A stretch of 64,000 bases of DNA from Opitutales bacterium (GCA_030725715.1 JANRFG010000018.1:62001-126000); one strand, 5' to 3'; shown: positions 17,696-29,707, counted from the stretch's first letter. Notes: generated by a model not told the origin, from the letters alone. Numbers and translations: made by a program.

Positions 17696-19378
17696 TCAGG
17701 TGTACTTGAGGACTTCCTCGATCGAGGTGTGGCCGTCGAAGATGCAGCGCAGGCCGTCGTCGCGGAGCGGGCGCATGCCCGACTCGATGGCCTTCTGCTT
17801 GAGCACGAGGGTCGGCGCCTTCTGGGTGATGAGGGCGCGGAGCTGGTCGTTGATGGTCATCAGTTCGAAGAGGCCCTGGCGGCCCTTGTAGCCGGAGCGG
17901 CTGCAATCCGGGCAGCCCTTGCCGTAGTAGAACTTCTTGTTCGCGATCTCGAGCGCGTCGACGTCGAGCATGTTGACGACGTCCTTGTCCGGCTCGTAGG
18001 GCGTGCGGCAGGTCTTGCAGATGCGGCGCAGGAGTCGCTGGGCGAGCACGCCTTCGAGCGAGGCCGAGATGAGGAACGGCTCCAGCCCCATGTCGATGAG
18101 TCGGGTGACCGCGCCGGGGGCGTCGTTGGTGTGGAGCGTCGAAAGCACGACGTGACCGGTGAGCGAGGCCTGGACGGCGATCTGGGCGGTCTCGATGTCG
18201 CGGATTTCGCCCACCATGATGGTGTCCGGATCCTGTCGGAGGAACGAACGCAGCGCCGCGGCGAAAGTCAGGCCGACCTGATGGTTGATCGGCACCTGCA
18301 TGATGCCTTCGACCTCATACTCGACGGGGTCCTCGGCGGTGAGGATCTTGACGTCCTCGGTGTTCACTTCCTTGAGGGCCGAGTAAAGCGTGGTGGTCTT
18401 ACCGGAACCGGTCGGTCCGGTGACGATGAAGATGCCGTTCGGGCGGCCGACCATGCCGCGGATGCCTTCCTTGATGTCGTCCTGCATCGAGAGGGCCTCG
18501 AGGCTCAGGTTGACGACGGACTTGTCCAGGATACGGAGCACGACGGATTCGCCGAACTGGGTCGGCAGCGTCGACACGCGGAGGTCGATCTGGCGGCCGC
18601 TGATGGTCGTCTTGATGCGTCCGTCCTGCGGGATGCGGCGCTCGGCGATGTTCAGCGAGGAGAGCACCTTGACGCGGGCGATGACGGCCGAGGCGAGGTT
18701 CTTGGGCGGCGGAGCCATCTCGTAGAGCGAGCCGTCGATGCGCAGACGGATGCGGAACTCGTGCTCGAAGGGCTCGAAGTGGATGTCGGAGGCCTTGGCC
18801 TTGACGCCTTCCTGGAGGACGAGGTCGACGAAGCGGATGATCGGGGCCTGGCTGGCCTGCTTGGTGACGTCTTCGTCGGTGGCGGCCGCGGCGTCGACTT
18901 CGCCGAATTCGCCGAGGAGGTCCTCCATCGAGGAGGAGGTCGCCTCGCCGTACACGCGCACGACGCCGGCGTCGACCTGGGCGGGGTCGGCCACGCCGAG
19001 CTCGATCTCGCGCTGGAGGATGAAGCTCAGCTCGTTGATGACGGAGGAATTGAACGGGTCCTTGGCGAGCAAGGTCAGCTTGCCGGCCTCGTCGGCGACG
19101 GGGAGCACGACGTACTTGTGGGCCTGGGCGGGCTTGAGGAGCTTGACGAGCGCCTCGCCGGGGTCGGCGGGGACGGTCGAGTAGTAAGGCGAACCGAGAT
19201 GGTCGGCGATGGCCTGGAGGATGGCGCCGCGTTCGGCGTAGCCGGCGTCGACGAGGCTGTCGCCGAAGGACTTGCCGGTGGTGGTGGTCGATTCCCAGAC
19301 CTCCTCGGCCTGGGCGGGCGTCACGAGGCCGGCCTCGAGGGCGATGTCACGGATCACGTCACTATGGTCGTCGAACAT
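17696..19378 (-). CDS. pilB: Type IV pilus assembly ATPase, PilB/GspE family
   Basis: Hexameric traffic ATPase that powers pilin polymerisation. The 560 residues have an N-terminal GspE/MshEN-like domain (about 1-150), the linking NTE segment ([20 protein letters not shown]) and a RecA-like motor: Walker [11 protein letters not shown], Asp box, Walker [15 protein letters not shown], His box [16 protein letters not shown] tetracysteine zinc site (CKTC...CPDC) near 460-510 matches extension ATPases, not PilT. Its neighbours are pilT (18 nt upstream) and pilC (25 nt downstream). A second extension ATPase begins the operon; which one drives the main pilus cannot be told from sequence. Confidence 0.93.
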   Translation of the reverse strand: MFDDHSDVIRDIALEAGLVTPAQAEEVWESTTTTGKSFGDSLVDAGYAERGAILQAIADHLGSPYYSTVPADPGEALVKLLKPAQAHKYVVLPVADEAGKLTLLAKDPFNSSVINELSFILQREIELGVADPAQVDAGVVRVYGEATSSSMEDLLGEFGEVDAAAATDEDVTKQASQAPIIRFVDLVLQEGVKAKASDIHFEPFEHEFRIRLRIDGSLYEMAPPPKNLASAVIARVKVLSSLNIAERRIPQDGRIKTTISGRQIDLRVSTLPTQFGESVVLRILDKSVVNLSLEALSMQDDIKEGIRGMVGRPNGIFIVTGPTGSGKTTTLYSALKEVNTEDVKILTAEDPVEYEVEGIMQVPINHQVGLTFAAALRSFLRQDPDTIMVGEIRDIETAQIAVQASLTGHVVLSTLHTNDAPGAVTRLIDMGLEPFLISASLEGVLAQRLLRRICKTCRTPYEPDKDVVNMLDVDALEIANKKFYYGKGCPDCSRSGYKGRQGLFELMTINDQLRALITQKAPTLVLKQKAIESGMRPLRDDGLRCIFDGHTSIEEVLKYT

Positions 19379-19396
19379 GGGGAAAAGGGTAAGGGG

Positions 19397-20470
19397 TTAG
19401 CGGGAGGAGACGCCGCCGCGCATGCGCTCGCGCATGGCTTCGGGGTTGAGGCAATAGCTGAAGACTTCGTCCTCGGCCACGAGGCCCTGGGAGAACAAGG
19501 CGAGCAGGTCGCTGTCGAGCGTGCGCATGCCCCTCGCGCCGCCGGTCTCGATGTCGGTCAGCAGCTGGAAGGTCTTGCCCTCGCGGATCTTGGCGGCGAT
19601 GCCGTCGGTCCGGATCATGATCTCGAACGCGGCGACGCGACGGTCGTCCGTGGTGTGCAGCAGGCACTGCGAGATCACCGCGGTGAGCGAGGTCGAAAGC
19701 TGGGCGCGGATCTGGTCGCGGGCCGAGGCCGGGAAGGCGTCGATGATGCGGTCGATCGTGCGGGTGGCGCCGGAGGTATGCAGCGTGCCGAGCACGAGGT
19801 GGCCCGTCTCGGCGGCGGTGACGGCCGCCTCGATGGTCTCGAGGTCGCGCATCTCGCCGATGAGGATCACGTCGGGGTCCTGACGCAGCGCGGAACGGAC
19901 GCCCTCCGCGAAGGAAGGCAGGTCCTCGCCCACCTCGCGCTGGGTGATCAGGCTCTGCCTGTGCGCGTGGGTGTACTCGATCGGGTCTTCGATCGTGATG
20001 ATGTGGCTCTGCTGGTTCTCGTTGATCCAGTTGATCATCGACGCGAGCGTGGTCGACTTGCCGGAGCCGGTCGGTCCGGTGACGAGGATCAGGCCGCGGG
20101 CCCGCTTGAGCAGGTCCTTGACCACGAGCGGCAGCCGCAGCTGCTCGAGCGAGTACATGCCGGAAGGCAGCAGGCGCAGGACCATGCCGTAGCCGCCGTG
20201 GCCGCGGAAGGCGTTGGCGCGGAGGCGCGTCCGGTCGCGGAAGGAGAAGGCGAAATCGCAGCCGCCGTCGGCGTCGAGCGTGGCGCGGCGGGCGGGCGGG
20301 ACGACGCCGAGCACGAGGGCTTCGGTGTCGGCGGCGGTGAGCGCGGGGCCTTCGACGGCGACGAGCTCGCCGTTGACGCGCAGGCTGGGGGCGCGGCCCA
20401 CGCGGACATGCAGGTCGGAGGCGCCGTTCTCGAGCATGGCCTCCAACAACTGGTTCATCGCGTAGGCCAT
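19397..20470 (-). CDS. pilT: Type IV pilus retraction ATPase PilT
   Basis: PilT powers pilus disassembly and twitching. The 357 residues are typical: a PAS-like N-terminal domain, then Walker [11 protein letters not shown], Asp box, Walker B LIGEMRDLETIEAAVTAAET, His box LGTLHTSGATRTIDRI. The retraction-specific AIRNLIRE region appears as IAAKIREGKTFQLL near the C-terminus. Unlike its neighbours it has no zinc tetracysteine. It is sandwiched between two PilB-type genes (4 nt and 18 nt gaps), so extension and retraction motors are made from one transcript. Confidence 0.95.
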   Translation of the reverse strand: MAYAMNQLLEAMLENGASDLHVRVGRAPSLRVNGELVAVEGPALTAADTEALVLGVVPPARRATLDADGGCDFAFSFRDRTRLRANAFRGHGGYGMVLRLLPSGMYSLEQLRLPLVVKDLLKRARGLILVTGPTGSGKSTTLASMINWINENQQSHIITIEDPIEYTHAHRQSLITQREVGEDLPSFAEGVRSALRQDPDVILIGEMRDLETIEAAVTAAETGHLVLGTLHTSGATRTIDRIIDAFPASARDQIRAQLSTSLTAVISQCLLHTTDDRRVAAFEIMIRTDGIAAKIREGKTFQLLTDIETGGARGMRTLDSDLLALFSQGLVAEDEVFSYCLNPEAMRERMRGGVSSR

Positions 20471-20474
20471 CGGG

Positions 20475-22199
20475 TCAGATCACGTCGTCGGCGACGGTGG
20501 CGCCGAGGACTTCTTCGATGGTGGTCATGCCGGAGGCGACCTTGCGCTGGCCGTCCTCGCGCATGGTGCGCATGCCGGCCTCGCGGGCCTTGCGGCGGAG
20601 ATCGACGAGGTTGGAGCCGCCGTAGATCATCTCCTGGATCTCCTCGGTGATGACGAATTGCTCGAAGACGCCGCGACGACCCTTGTAGCCGCGCTCGCCG
20701 CACTTGGGACAGCCGGGTCCCTTCATGGGCGTGGCGCTGGCGAGGTCCTGCTCGGTCATGCCGATCGAATAGAGTTCCTTGGCCGTCGGCTTGTACGGGG
20801 CGGCGCAAGCCTGGCAGTTGCGGCGCACGAGGCGCTGGGCGAGGGCGCCGCGGAGGGCCGCCGACACGAGGAACGGCTTGACGCCGATGTCCACGAGACG
20901 GGTGACGGCGGAGACGGAGTCGTTGGTGTGGAGGGTGGAGAACACCATGTGGCCGGTGAGCGCCGCGTTGATCGCGATCTCGGCGGTCTCCAGGTCGCGG
21001 ATTTCCCCGATCATCACGATGTTCGGCGCCTGACGGAGCATCGCGCGGAGGGCGGCGGCGAAGGTCATGCCGACGTCGCGCTTCACCTGCACCTGGTTGA
21101 TGCCGGCCATCTGGTATTCGACCGGATCCTCGACGGTGATGATCTTGCGGTCGGGCTTGTTGATGTAGTTCAGCGCCGAGTAAAGCGTGGTCGACTTGCC
21201 GGAACCGGTCGGGCCGGTGACCAGGAAGACGCCGTCCGATCCGGAGATGAGGCCCTGGAACTTGGCCTGGTCGTCGGCGAAGAAACCCAGCTCGGGCAGG
21301 CCCAGCTTGAGGCCTTCCTTGTCGAGGATTCGCATGACGATCGACTCGCCGTAGACGGTGGGGAGCACCGAGACGCGCAAGTCGATGTCGCGGCCGCCGG
21401 TGCGGGCCTGGATGCGTCCGTCCTGCGGGATGCGCTTCTCGGCGAGGGAGACTTCCGCCATCAGCTTGAGGCGGGAGATGATCGAGGGCTGCAGGCGCTT
21501 GGGCGGACCCTTCATCTCCTGCAGGACGCCGTCGATGCGGAAGCGCACGCGGAAACGCTTCTCGAGGGGCTCGAGGTGGATGTCCGAAGCCTTGCGGCGG
21601 ATGGCGTCGACGATGAGCGAGTTGACGTAACGGATGATCGGCGCGTCGTCTTCCTTGACGTCGCCGCCCTGCGGGAGTTCGACGGCCAGGCCGTCGTCGC
21701 CGCCCTTGCCGAGGATGTCGTTATAAGCGCCGCCACCGCTGATGGGGCCGCCGCTGTAGCAACGCGAGATGGCCTCCTTGAGGGCGTCCGGCGGAGCGAG
21801 CCGGGGGTTGAGCGGAAGCTTCAGGACGCCGGAGACGGAGTCGAGGGTCTCGGTGTCGAGCGGATCCGAGATGGCGACGAGCAGCTCGGCGCCGTCCATC
21901 TGCAGCGGCAGGATGTTGCGGGACTCGGCTTGTTCGCGGCTGATGAGCTTGAGGACGTCCTCCGACGGCGACACCTGGGTCACGTCGATGAGTTCCATGT
22001 CGAACTCCTGGCTCAGCGCCGCGGTGATCTGCGGCCAGGCGACCTTCCCCGTCTCGACGAGCTTGGCGATGGCCAGGGTGTCAGGGTTCTGACCATCGGG
22101 CACGGGGGTGGTCGCCGCCCGGGCCTCGTTCACGTCGGCAGGGGACACCAGCCCCTTGTCCTGAATGAATTGGATGACGTAGTCGTCGGCGGTCGTCAC
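20475..22199 (-). CDS. Second type IV pilus / type II secretion assembly ATPase (GspE/PilB family)
   Basis: A 574-residue extension-type ATPase heading the pilus operon. It has an MshEN-like N-terminal domain (about 70-155, with [20 protein letters not shown]), the [20 protein letters not shown] segment, Walker [11 protein letters not shown], Walker [15 protein letters not shown], the His box [15 protein letters not shown], and a zinc tetracysteine (CQAC...CPKC). It resembles the downstream PilB over the motor but differs strongly in the N-terminal third. That end contacts platform or regulator proteins, so the two may serve different pili or respond to different signals. The 128-nt gap to coaE upstream is the likely promoter region. 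Confidence 0.9.
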   Translation of the reverse strand: MTTADDYVIQFIQDKGLVSPADVNEARAATTPVPDGQNPDTLAIAKLVETGKVAWPQITAALSQEFDMELIDVTQVSPSEDVLKLISREQAESRNILPLQMDGAELLVAISDPLDTETLDSVSGVLKLPLNPRLAPPDALKEAISRCYSGGPISGGGAYNDILGKGGDDGLAVELPQGGDVKEDDAPIIRYVNSLIVDAIRRKASDIHLEPLEKRFRVRFRIDGVLQEMKGPPKRLQPSIISRLKLMAEVSLAEKRIPQDGRIQARTGGRDIDLRVSVLPTVYGESIVMRILDKEGLKLGLPELGFFADDQAKFQGLISGSDGVFLVTGPTGSGKSTTLYSALNYINKPDRKIITVEDPVEYQMAGINQVQVKRDVGMTFAAALRAMLRQAPNIVMIGEIRDLETAEIAINAALTGHMVFSTLHTNDSVSAVTRLVDIGVKPFLVSAALRGALAQRLVRRNCQACAAPYKPTAKELYSIGMTEQDLASATPMKGPGCPKCGERGYKGRRGVFEQFVITEEIQEMIYGGSNLVDLRRKAREAGMRTMREDGQRKVASGMTTIEEVLGATVADDVI

Positions 22200-22327
22200 A
22201 GTGGGGAAATCCGGAGCGGAGGAATGGGGATAGGGGGATTGCTCCTCAAAGAGGAGAACAACGGGGAATTTGACCCTAAAACGGGGGAACTTTCCCGCAA
22301 CCGCAAATTAACCAAAGATGAGGCGAT

Positions 22328-22903
22328 TTACGCGCCCCTCAGCCGATCGACCCAGATCCGCACCTGCTCTCGCAGGAAGGCCGGCTCTCCGTCGTTCCAA
22401 AGCACGACGTCGGCACGCTTAACCTTCTCCACGAGAGAAAGTTGCGATGCGATACGTGCGGAAATATCCTCCTCGGAGAGGCCGCGACCGCGCAAGCGGG
22501 CCCGACGGACCTCATCGGAACAGGCCACGACCACGATCGAATCGAAACCAGCGGCGAGATCCTTCTCAAAAAGCAGCGGGATTTCGACGATGTAATCAGC
22601 CGAGGCGTCGGCGGTGGCCTCTCGCCGCAGGCGCGCCACCGCGGGATGCGTGATGGATTCCAGGAAAGCACGCTCACCTTCGTCCGCAAAGACTTTGGCG
22701 GCGATCCACTTTCGGTTCGGCCTGCCCTCGGCATCCAAGCAAGCAGCCCCCCAACGTTCCTTGAGGCGGCTGACGCAGACTTGAGATTCGAGGACCTGCC
22801 GGGCCAGCTGGTCGGCATCGACGACGACGAACCCCAGCTCGGCAAAGCAGGCGGCCGCGGCCGACTTGCCGCAACCGATGCCTCCGGTGAGTCCGATGAC
22901 CAT
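22328..22903 (-). CDS. coaE: Dephospho-CoA kinase
   Basis: Last step of CoA synthesis: phosphorylation of the 3'-hydroxyl of dephospho-CoA. The 191 residues start MVIGLTGGIGCGKS, a P-loop, then VVDADQLARQVL, and include the lid region ACSDEVRRARLRGRG. Length and motifs are standard. It lies 37 nt after ftsH in the same direction and is probably the last gene of the serS-tilS-ftsH run. Confidence 0.95.
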   Translation of the reverse strand: MVIGLTGGIGCGKSAAAACFAELGFVVVDADQLARQVLESQVCVSRLKERWGAACLDAEGRPNRKWIAAKVFADEGERAFLESITHPAVARLRREATADASADYIVEIPLLFEKDLAAGFDSIVVVACSDEVRRARLRGRGLSEEDISARIASQLSLVEKVKRADVVLWNDGEPAFLREQVRIWVDRLRGA

Positions 22904-22940
22904 GCCCGACCCTACTCGCCCGTCCCGATGAGGGCAAACC

Positions 22941-24935
<1,995 letters not shown>

Positions 24936-24946
24936 GGGCAAGGGTT

Positions 24947-26335
24947 TTAACCTAAGCAGGGGCCAAGCCAAGTCAACCGGAGAGCCCCCTTCGTCGGGCC
25001 ATGCAGGCGGGCGGATTCGGCCGGCGGCAGTCCGGGCACCCAAAGGATGACGGAGCCCGCCAAGACCACGGGCAGCGCCTCCCGCTTTTCAGCGGGGATT
25101 TTACGGTTGATGAGCAGGTCGGAAAGTTTGGCCGAGCCCGGCGCACCCAACGGCTGATAACGATCGCCGTCCACCCGTCCGCGCCAGACGAGCTGCCCCG
25201 CCGGCGCGATGACGTAGGCTTCCCGGTCGGGCGAAATGTCACCCTTGGACAGACTGGCCCACAATGTCGCATCGACGTCGACAGTCTCGGCGAGAAGGCC
25301 GCACTCATCATCGGGCACTCCGCAGGTGAGCCGACGTTCGGCGGCGCCGTAGGACATGGGCTCGCAGGGGACGCTCAGCGCTCCGGCGGCGACGCGCACG
25401 AGGCGACCGCGGACGGCGGAACGGGCATCGTGACCCGCCGCGATCGCCGCGGCCAAGGGAGCGAGGGACGATTCGCCCGGATCCGTGACTTCATGCGCAT
25501 GCAGGAAGACGCGAAGCGCTTCCTGGATCAGGGCGGAAGGACGCCCCTGGAGCGCGGCGATGGGCATCGTGCCATCCGGACCGACCATGCAGCCGAGCTC
25601 GCGCGCCCACTGCGCCAGCGCGACCTGCGCCTCGCCGAGGATACGGGCAGAACGGGCGAAGCCTTCGGCATAACCTGCGCCCATCGCTTCGGTGCCGCCG
25701 GCGGAGAGCCAGGCGCGGACGCGGTTGCGGGCCGCAATCGGGAGGAGATTGGTGGCGTCTTCCCGCCAAGGAATTCCCGCAGTGCGTAGGCCCGCGAGCA
25801 GCGCCCGCTTGTCGATGCCCGCCTGGATCAACGGGCGCCAACGACGATGGCCGTCACGGAAAGACTGCAGCACGCGCGGGGCGGCGAGACCGGCGAGGCC
25901 CGCGCCGCGGGCGAGGCGCATCAGCGCGTTCTCGACGACGTCATCGAGATGGTGCGCGGTGCAGAGCAGTCCGTAGCCGAGGGCCACGCGCTGCTGCGCG
26001 AAGAACGCGTCGCGGCCCGCACGCAGTTCCGCTTCGGAAGCGATCCCCTGCCCTTCCCTCACTCCGACCGCGCACGGTACGGCGAGCGAAGCGCACAAGG
26101 CGGCGACGAAGCGGGCGTCCTCGGCCGACGCCTCACCGCGCACGCGATGATCGAAATGCAGGACGCGTAGCCTCGGTCGCAGAGCTTCGTCCGCCCAGAG
26201 CGCACAGAGCAGGTAGACCGAATCTGCGCCGCCGGAGACCGCGACGGCGACGGGGCCGGACGAGGCCGGAGCCGACGGCAGCCGCGGCAGCCGCTGGGCG
26301 GCCGCGCGCAAGGCGGCGGGACTGGTCAGGCTCAT
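24947..26335 (-). CDS. tilS: tRNA(Ile)-lysidine synthase TilS
   Basis: TilS converts C34 of tRNA-Ile(CAU) to lysidine so that it reads AUA. The 462-residue product shows the PP-loop SGGADSVYLLCAL (near 33-45), the FDHRVRGEASAEDARFV motif, the substrate-binding TAHHLDDVVENALMRLARG, and a C-terminal substrate-recognition domain near 370-450. ATG 26335 is preferred to the in-frame GTG 26341. It sits between serS and ftsH, 11 nt from ftsH, and is probably co-transcribed with both. Confidence 0.92.
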   Translation of the reverse strand: MSLTSPAALRAAAQRLPRLPSAPASSGPVAVAVSGGADSVYLLCALWADEALRPRLRVLHFDHRVRGEASAEDARFVAALCASLAVPCAVGVREGQGIASEAELRAGRDAFFAQQRVALGYGLLCTAHHLDDVVENALMRLARGAGLAGLAAPRVLQSFRDGHRRWRPLIQAGIDKRALLAGLRTAGIPWREDATNLLPIAARNRVRAWLSAGGTEAMGAGYAEGFARSARILGEAQVALAQWARELGCMVGPDGTMPIAALQGRPSALIQEALRVFLHAHEVTDPGESSLAPLAAAIAAGHDARSAVRGRLVRVAAGALSVPCEPMSYGAAERRLTCGVPDDECGLLAETVDVDATLWASLSKGDISPDREAYVIAPAGQLVWRGRVDGDRYQPLGAPGSAKLSDLLINRKIPAEKREALPVVLAGSVILWVPGLPPAESARLHGPTKGALRLTWLGPCLG

Positions 26336-26388
26336 CGGCACGCGTTCAGCCTACGTCGCGCCGGCTCCCTGCCAATCCAAAGCGGGCC

Positions 26389-27657
26389 TCAGAAGGACAG
26401 CGTGTCCTTGCCGTACCAGCGACGGAGCGCCTCAGGCACGCGCACGGTACCGTCGGCCTGGAGGTTGTTCTCCAGGATGGCGGCGAGGACGCGCGGCAGG
26501 CCGAGGCCGGAGCCGTTGAGGGTGTGGACGAACTCGGGCTTTCCGTCCTTCGGGCGGAAACGTATCCCCGCGCGACGGGCCTGGAAGTCCGTGAAATTGG
26601 AGCAGCTCGAGACTTCGAGCCAGCGCTTCTGGCCGCCGGCCCAGACTTCGAGGTCGTACTGCTTGCTGTGCGAGAAACCGATGTCGCCGGCGCAGATCAT
26701 CAGCACGCGGTAAGGGAGGTCCAGTTTCTGGAGCAGGCGCTCGGCGTCGCCGCGGAGCAGCTCGAGTTCCTCGAAGGACTTGTCCGGGTGCGTCCACTTA
26801 ACGAGCTCGACCTTGTCGAACTGGTGCAGGCGGTTCAGGCCGCGCACGTGCGCGCCCCAGCTGCCGGCTTCACGGCGGAAGCACGGCGTGTAGCCGACGC
26901 GCTTCACGGGCAGCGAGGCCTCGTCGAGGATCTCGTCGCGGAAGAAGTTCGTGACCGGCACCTCGGCCGTCGGGATGAGGTAGAAATCGTCGGTCTGCGC
27001 GTGGTACATCTGCCCTTCCTTGTCGGGCAGCTGCCCGGTGGCGGTGGCCGAAGCGGCGTTGACGAGCAACGGGGCGTGGACCTCGGTGTAGCCGTTGGCG
27101 CCGGCTTCTTCGAGGAAGTACTGGATCAGCGCGCGGACGAGGCGGGCCATGTCGCCCACGTAGAACGGGAAGCCCGCGCCGGTGACCTTCACGCCGCGCT
27201 CGAAGTCGATCGCCTTGTTGAACCAAGCGATGTCCCAGTGCGGCTTGGCCGCCGGGGAGATGAGCTTCGCGTGGTCGCCCCACTCGAGGACCACCTTGTT
27301 GTCGGCCTCGGTGCGGCCTTCGGGCACGGAATCGTGCGGGATGTTCGGGACGGAAAGCGCGACGGCCTTCATCTGCTCCTCGGCTTCGGTGACCTTCTTC
27401 TCGAGTTCCTTCACCTTGGCGGAAGCTGCCTTCATCTCGGCGACCTTGGCCTGGAATTCCGGCGAGCCCTTGGGCATCGCGGCCATCTCCTTGTTCGCGG
27501 CGTTCTGCGCGGAACGGGCGACCTCGAACTCGGCCACCGCGTGGCGGCGGGCTTCGTCGGCGGCCAGGACGGCGTCGAGGTCGACCTGGAACTTCTTCCG
27601 GGCGACGCCCTTGCGGACGAGGTCGATGTTTTCGCGGAGGAACTTGGAGTCCAGCAT
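26389..27657 (-). CDS. serS: Seryl-tRNA synthetase
   Basis: Class II synthetase charging tRNA-Ser. The 422 residues have an N-terminal antiparallel coiled-coil arm (about 30-105, lysine/glutamate-rich) that grips the tRNA variable arm, then the catalytic core with motif 2 around RGLNRLHQFDKVELVKW and motif 3 around SGLGLPRVLAAILEN. ATG 27657 starts the conserved MLDSKFLRENIDLVRKG; a longer frame adds 37 low-complexity residues overlapping the upstream gene. It lies 43 nt after the zinc-ribbon gene and 53 nt before tilS. Confidence 0.97.
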   Translation of the reverse strand: MLDSKFLRENIDLVRKGVARKKFQVDLDAVLAADEARRHAVAEFEVARSAQNAANKEMAAMPKGSPEFQAKVAEMKAASAKVKELEKKVTEAEEQMKAVALSVPNIPHDSVPEGRTEADNKVVLEWGDHAKLISPAAKPHWDIAWFNKAIDFERGVKVTGAGFPFYVGDMARLVRALIQYFLEEAGANGYTEVHAPLLVNAASATATGQLPDKEGQMYHAQTDDFYLIPTAEVPVTNFFRDEILDEASLPVKRVGYTPCFRREAGSWGAHVRGLNRLHQFDKVELVKWTHPDKSFEELELLRGDAERLLQKLDLPYRVLMICAGDIGFSHSKQYDLEVWAGGQKRWLEVSSCSNFTDFQARRAGIRFRPKDGKPEFVHTLNGSGLGLPRVLAAILENNLQADGTVRVPEALRRWYGKDTLSF

Positions 27658-27700
27658 GGGCCGACTTTGCCCAATCCCCCCGCCCGAGGGCAACGGGGAA

Positions 27701-28378
27701 TTATCGCCCGCGCTGGATTCGGGCGGCCAGGAAGCGGGCCAACCAGAGCGCGTTCTCCCGGTCGACACCGGCGGCGCTCAGTCGCAGGTCCTTGGCTCCG
27801 TCGACCTTGAACTCGACCTGGAAGCTCGTGGAGTAGCGGTTGCGTCCGCGGCGCGTGGCTTCGGTGAGACGGCACGAACGGACGTCATGCCAAGGGGCTG
27901 ACTGGGTACGATAGACCCCCAGGGCGCCGGTGCGGATCGAGAACTTGCCGCCCGCGAGCTCCACGATCGTGCGGCCGGCGACGGACATCACGGTCAGACC
28001 GATGAGCGCGACCGAACCCACCAGGAAAGGCAGCCCGAAGAGCGACATCATCCAGTTGAACTCCCCCTTGGCGATCTGCGTGCCGTAGATGCCGCCGAGC
28101 GAGCCGCCGGCCCAGACGAGCGTGAACGGCACGAGGAAGATCGCGATGCAGCTGCGGGTCGACAGCGTCAGCCGGAAGCCGTCCATCGTCTCGACCAAGT
28201 CCACGCCCTTCGGCGGGGTCATCACCGGCACGATGTTCCGGTCGGCGAAAGGCACGGCGGCCTGACAAGCCTCCAGCGGGAAAGGCTTCTCGCAGAACCG
28301 ACAGACCGCGACGCCCTGGGCGGGCGCGAGGTCGGCCGCCTGGATCGGCAGGCCGCAATCAGGGCAGTGAAATTCCAC
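27701..28378 (-). CDS. Zinc-ribbon membrane protein of unknown function
   Basis: A 225-residue protein starting with a zinc ribbon: CPDC at residues 5-8 and CRFC at 26-29, so four cysteines can bind one zinc. Two hydrophobic segments follow (IAIFLVPFTLVWAGGSLGG near 98-117 and LFGLPFLVGSVALIGLTVM near 131-150), then a C-terminal soluble domain rich in beta strands (TIVELAGGKFSIRTGALG). This layout is common in uncharacterised bacterial membrane proteins. It heads the serS-tilS-ftsH-coaE run. Nothing in the sequence reveals a reaction. Confidence 0.75.
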   Translation of the reverse strand: MEFHCPDCGLPIQAADLAPAQGVAVCRFCEKPFPLEACQAAVPFADRNIVPVMTPPKGVDLVETMDGFRLTLSTRSCIAIFLVPFTLVWAGGSLGGIYGTQIAKGEFNWMMSLFGLPFLVGSVALIGLTVMSVAGRTIVELAGGKFSIRTGALGVYRTQSAPWHDVRSCRLTEATRRGRNRYSTSFQVEFKVDGAKDLRLSAAGVDRENALWLARFLAARIQRGR

Positions 28379-28410
28379 GGAGGCAAATTGGCCGCGCCTG
28401 GGAAGACTGC

Positions 28411-28449
28411 CAAACAGATAAGCCCCGCCGCGCGAACGGCGGGGCTTAT
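28411..28449 (-). terminator. Intrinsic terminator downstream of ndk
   Basis: A perfect 13-bp inverted repeat, 28418-28430 with 28437-28449, loop CGCGAA, 16 nt beyond the ndk stop. The minus strand continues CTGTTTG; the plus strand side has TTTTG, so it could act in both directions. Confidence 0.75.
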
Positions 28450-28465
28450 TTTGCTATGCTTTCGC

Positions 28466-28900
28466 TTAGACTCGGCTCGCCTCAGAGGCGAAGACTTCGT
28501 CAGGACGGAAGAAACGTCGGACCTCGGCGTCCGCGGCGGCGGGGCTGTCGGAGGCGTGGCAGACATTGCGCATCATCTCGGTGCCGAAATCGCCACGGAT
28601 GGTGCCCTTGGGGGCCACTTTGGAATTGGTCGGTCCGAGGAGTTCGCGGACGCGGGAGATGACGTTCTCGCCGACGAGGACGGCGACGATCACCGGACGG
28701 GAGGACATGAAGGCCTCGATCTCCGGGTAGAAAGGCTTGTCGGCGACGTGGGCGTAATGCTCGCGGAGCTGGTCCGAGGTCAGACGGGTCATCTTACTGG
28801 CCTGGATGTCGAAGCCGGCGGCTTCGAAGCGAGCGAGGACCGTTCCGCAGAGGCGGCGCTCCATGCAGTCGGGCTTGAGAATGATGAGGGTCTTTTCCAT
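28466..28900 (-). CDS. ndk: Nucleoside diphosphate kinase
   Basis: Transfers the gamma-phosphate of ATP to NDPs through a phosphohistidine. The 144 residues have the expected N-terminus MEKTLIILKPD, the substrate residues in MTRLTSDQLREHYAHVADKP, and the catalytic histidine in RNVCHASDS (the usual NxxHGSD with Gly to Ala). ATG 28900 is set by the conserved N-terminus; the frame runs 23 codons further upstream without homologous sequence. It is followed by a strong terminator. Confidence 0.97.
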   Translation of the reverse strand: MEKTLIILKPDCMERRLCGTVLARFEAAGFDIQASKMTRLTSDQLREHYAHVADKPFYPEIEAFMSSRPVIVAVLVGENVISRVRELLGPTNSKVAPKGTIRGDFGTEMMRNVCHASDSPAAADAEVRRFFRPDEVFASEASRV

Positions 28901-28987
28901 AGGGAACCCTTCGGACTGAAGGGTCGTTAAGTCTTCGCTTTTAAGGCCGAAAAGACAAGCCCGAAGCAAAATTAGCCCCGAAACCGC

Positions 28988-29488
28988 TCAAAAACCCTTG
29001 GAAATCAGGCAAATAGCCTGCACCGCCAAGGCCTTACCCTGCCCGATCGAGTCCATTCCTTCGTTGGTCGTGGCCTTGATCCCCACCTGAGAGGCGGAAA
29101 TTCCGATGATTTCGGCGACTTTGGCCTTCATGGCGTCGACGTGCGCCATGACCTTCGGGCGCTCACCGATGATCACGATGTCGACGTTGCCGACCACCCA
29201 GCCGCCCTGCCCCTTGGCCTCGGCGACGGCCTTCTTCACGATCACGGCGGAATCCAATCCTTTGAGGGAGGCGTCCGTGTTCGGGAAATAATGACCGATG
29301 TCACGCAGGCCGGCGGCGCCCAGGATCGCGTCGGCGACGGCATGCAGCAGCACGTCGGCATCCGAATGCCCCTCCGGGCCGACCGGCGACGGGATGTTCA
29401 CCCCGCCCAGGATGCACGGACGACCGGCGACCAGCGGGTGAATGTCATACCCGAGACCGACACGGAAGGCTGGCAGGGGCTGGCTCAT
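28988..29488 (-). CDS. ispF: 2-C-methyl-D-erythritol 2,4-cyclodiphosphate synthase
   Basis: Fifth enzyme of the MEP isoprenoid pathway, closing CDP-ME-2-phosphate to the cyclic diphosphate. The 166 residues show the zinc site DIHP near residue 15, the HSDADVLLHAVADAILGA motif, the flexible DIGHYFPNTD loop and the C-terminal ATTNEGMDSIG contact for the CDP group. Trimeric and cytosolic in known homologues. It is the standalone form, not fused to IspD. An 87-nt gap with no visible terminator separates it from ndk downstream. Confidence 0.97.
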   Translation of the reverse strand: MSQPLPAFRVGLGYDIHPLVAGRPCILGGVNIPSPVGPEGHSDADVLLHAVADAILGAAGLRDIGHYFPNTDASLKGLDSAVIVKKAVAEAKGQGGWVVGNVDIVIIGERPKVMAHVDAMKAKVAEIIGISASQVGIKATTNEGMDSIGQGKALAVQAICLISKGF

Positions 29489-29588
29489 GGCTCGTTATTA
29501 GGCGAGAAAACGCCCAAAGGGAAGCCCTTGCACAAAACCCTTGAAACGCCCTCCCCGAGGAGGCATTTTGTAGGCCTGTCAGTCTTCA

Positions 29589-29663
29589 GGCGCGGTAGCC
29601 AAGTGGTAAGGCCGGGCTCTGCAAAAGCCCCATGCGTCGGTTCAATTCCGACCCGCGCCTCCA
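29589..29663 (+). tRNA. tRNA-Cys (GCA), CCA encoded
   Basis: A complete 75-nt cloverleaf: acceptor GGCGCGG / CCGCGCC, anticodon loop CTGCAAA, T-loop GTTCAATTC, discriminator U73 as expected for cysteine, encoded CCA at 29661-29663. A TTGAAA at 29541-29546 could be the -35 element, but no convincing -10 follows. A strong terminator begins 9 nt downstream. Confidence 0.96.
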
Positions 29664-29671
29664 GTTTAAAC

Positions 29672-29707
29672 AAGAAGGGCGTCCCGAACCGGGACGCCCT
29701 TCTTCTT
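29672..29707. terminator. Bidirectional terminator between tRNA-Cys and argG
   Basis: A 15-bp stem (29672-29686 with 29690-29704), loop AAC. AAGAAG on one arm and CTTCTT on the other give T-rich tails for both strands, so it can end tRNA-Cys (plus) and the arg operon (minus). Confidence 0.85.

Noticed and set aside
17669..20650. Plus-strand frame of 993 codons opposite pilB and pilT
   Set aside because: Exact antisense of well-supported ATPase genes; its translation is Asp/Gly/Val-rich noise from third-position GC bias.
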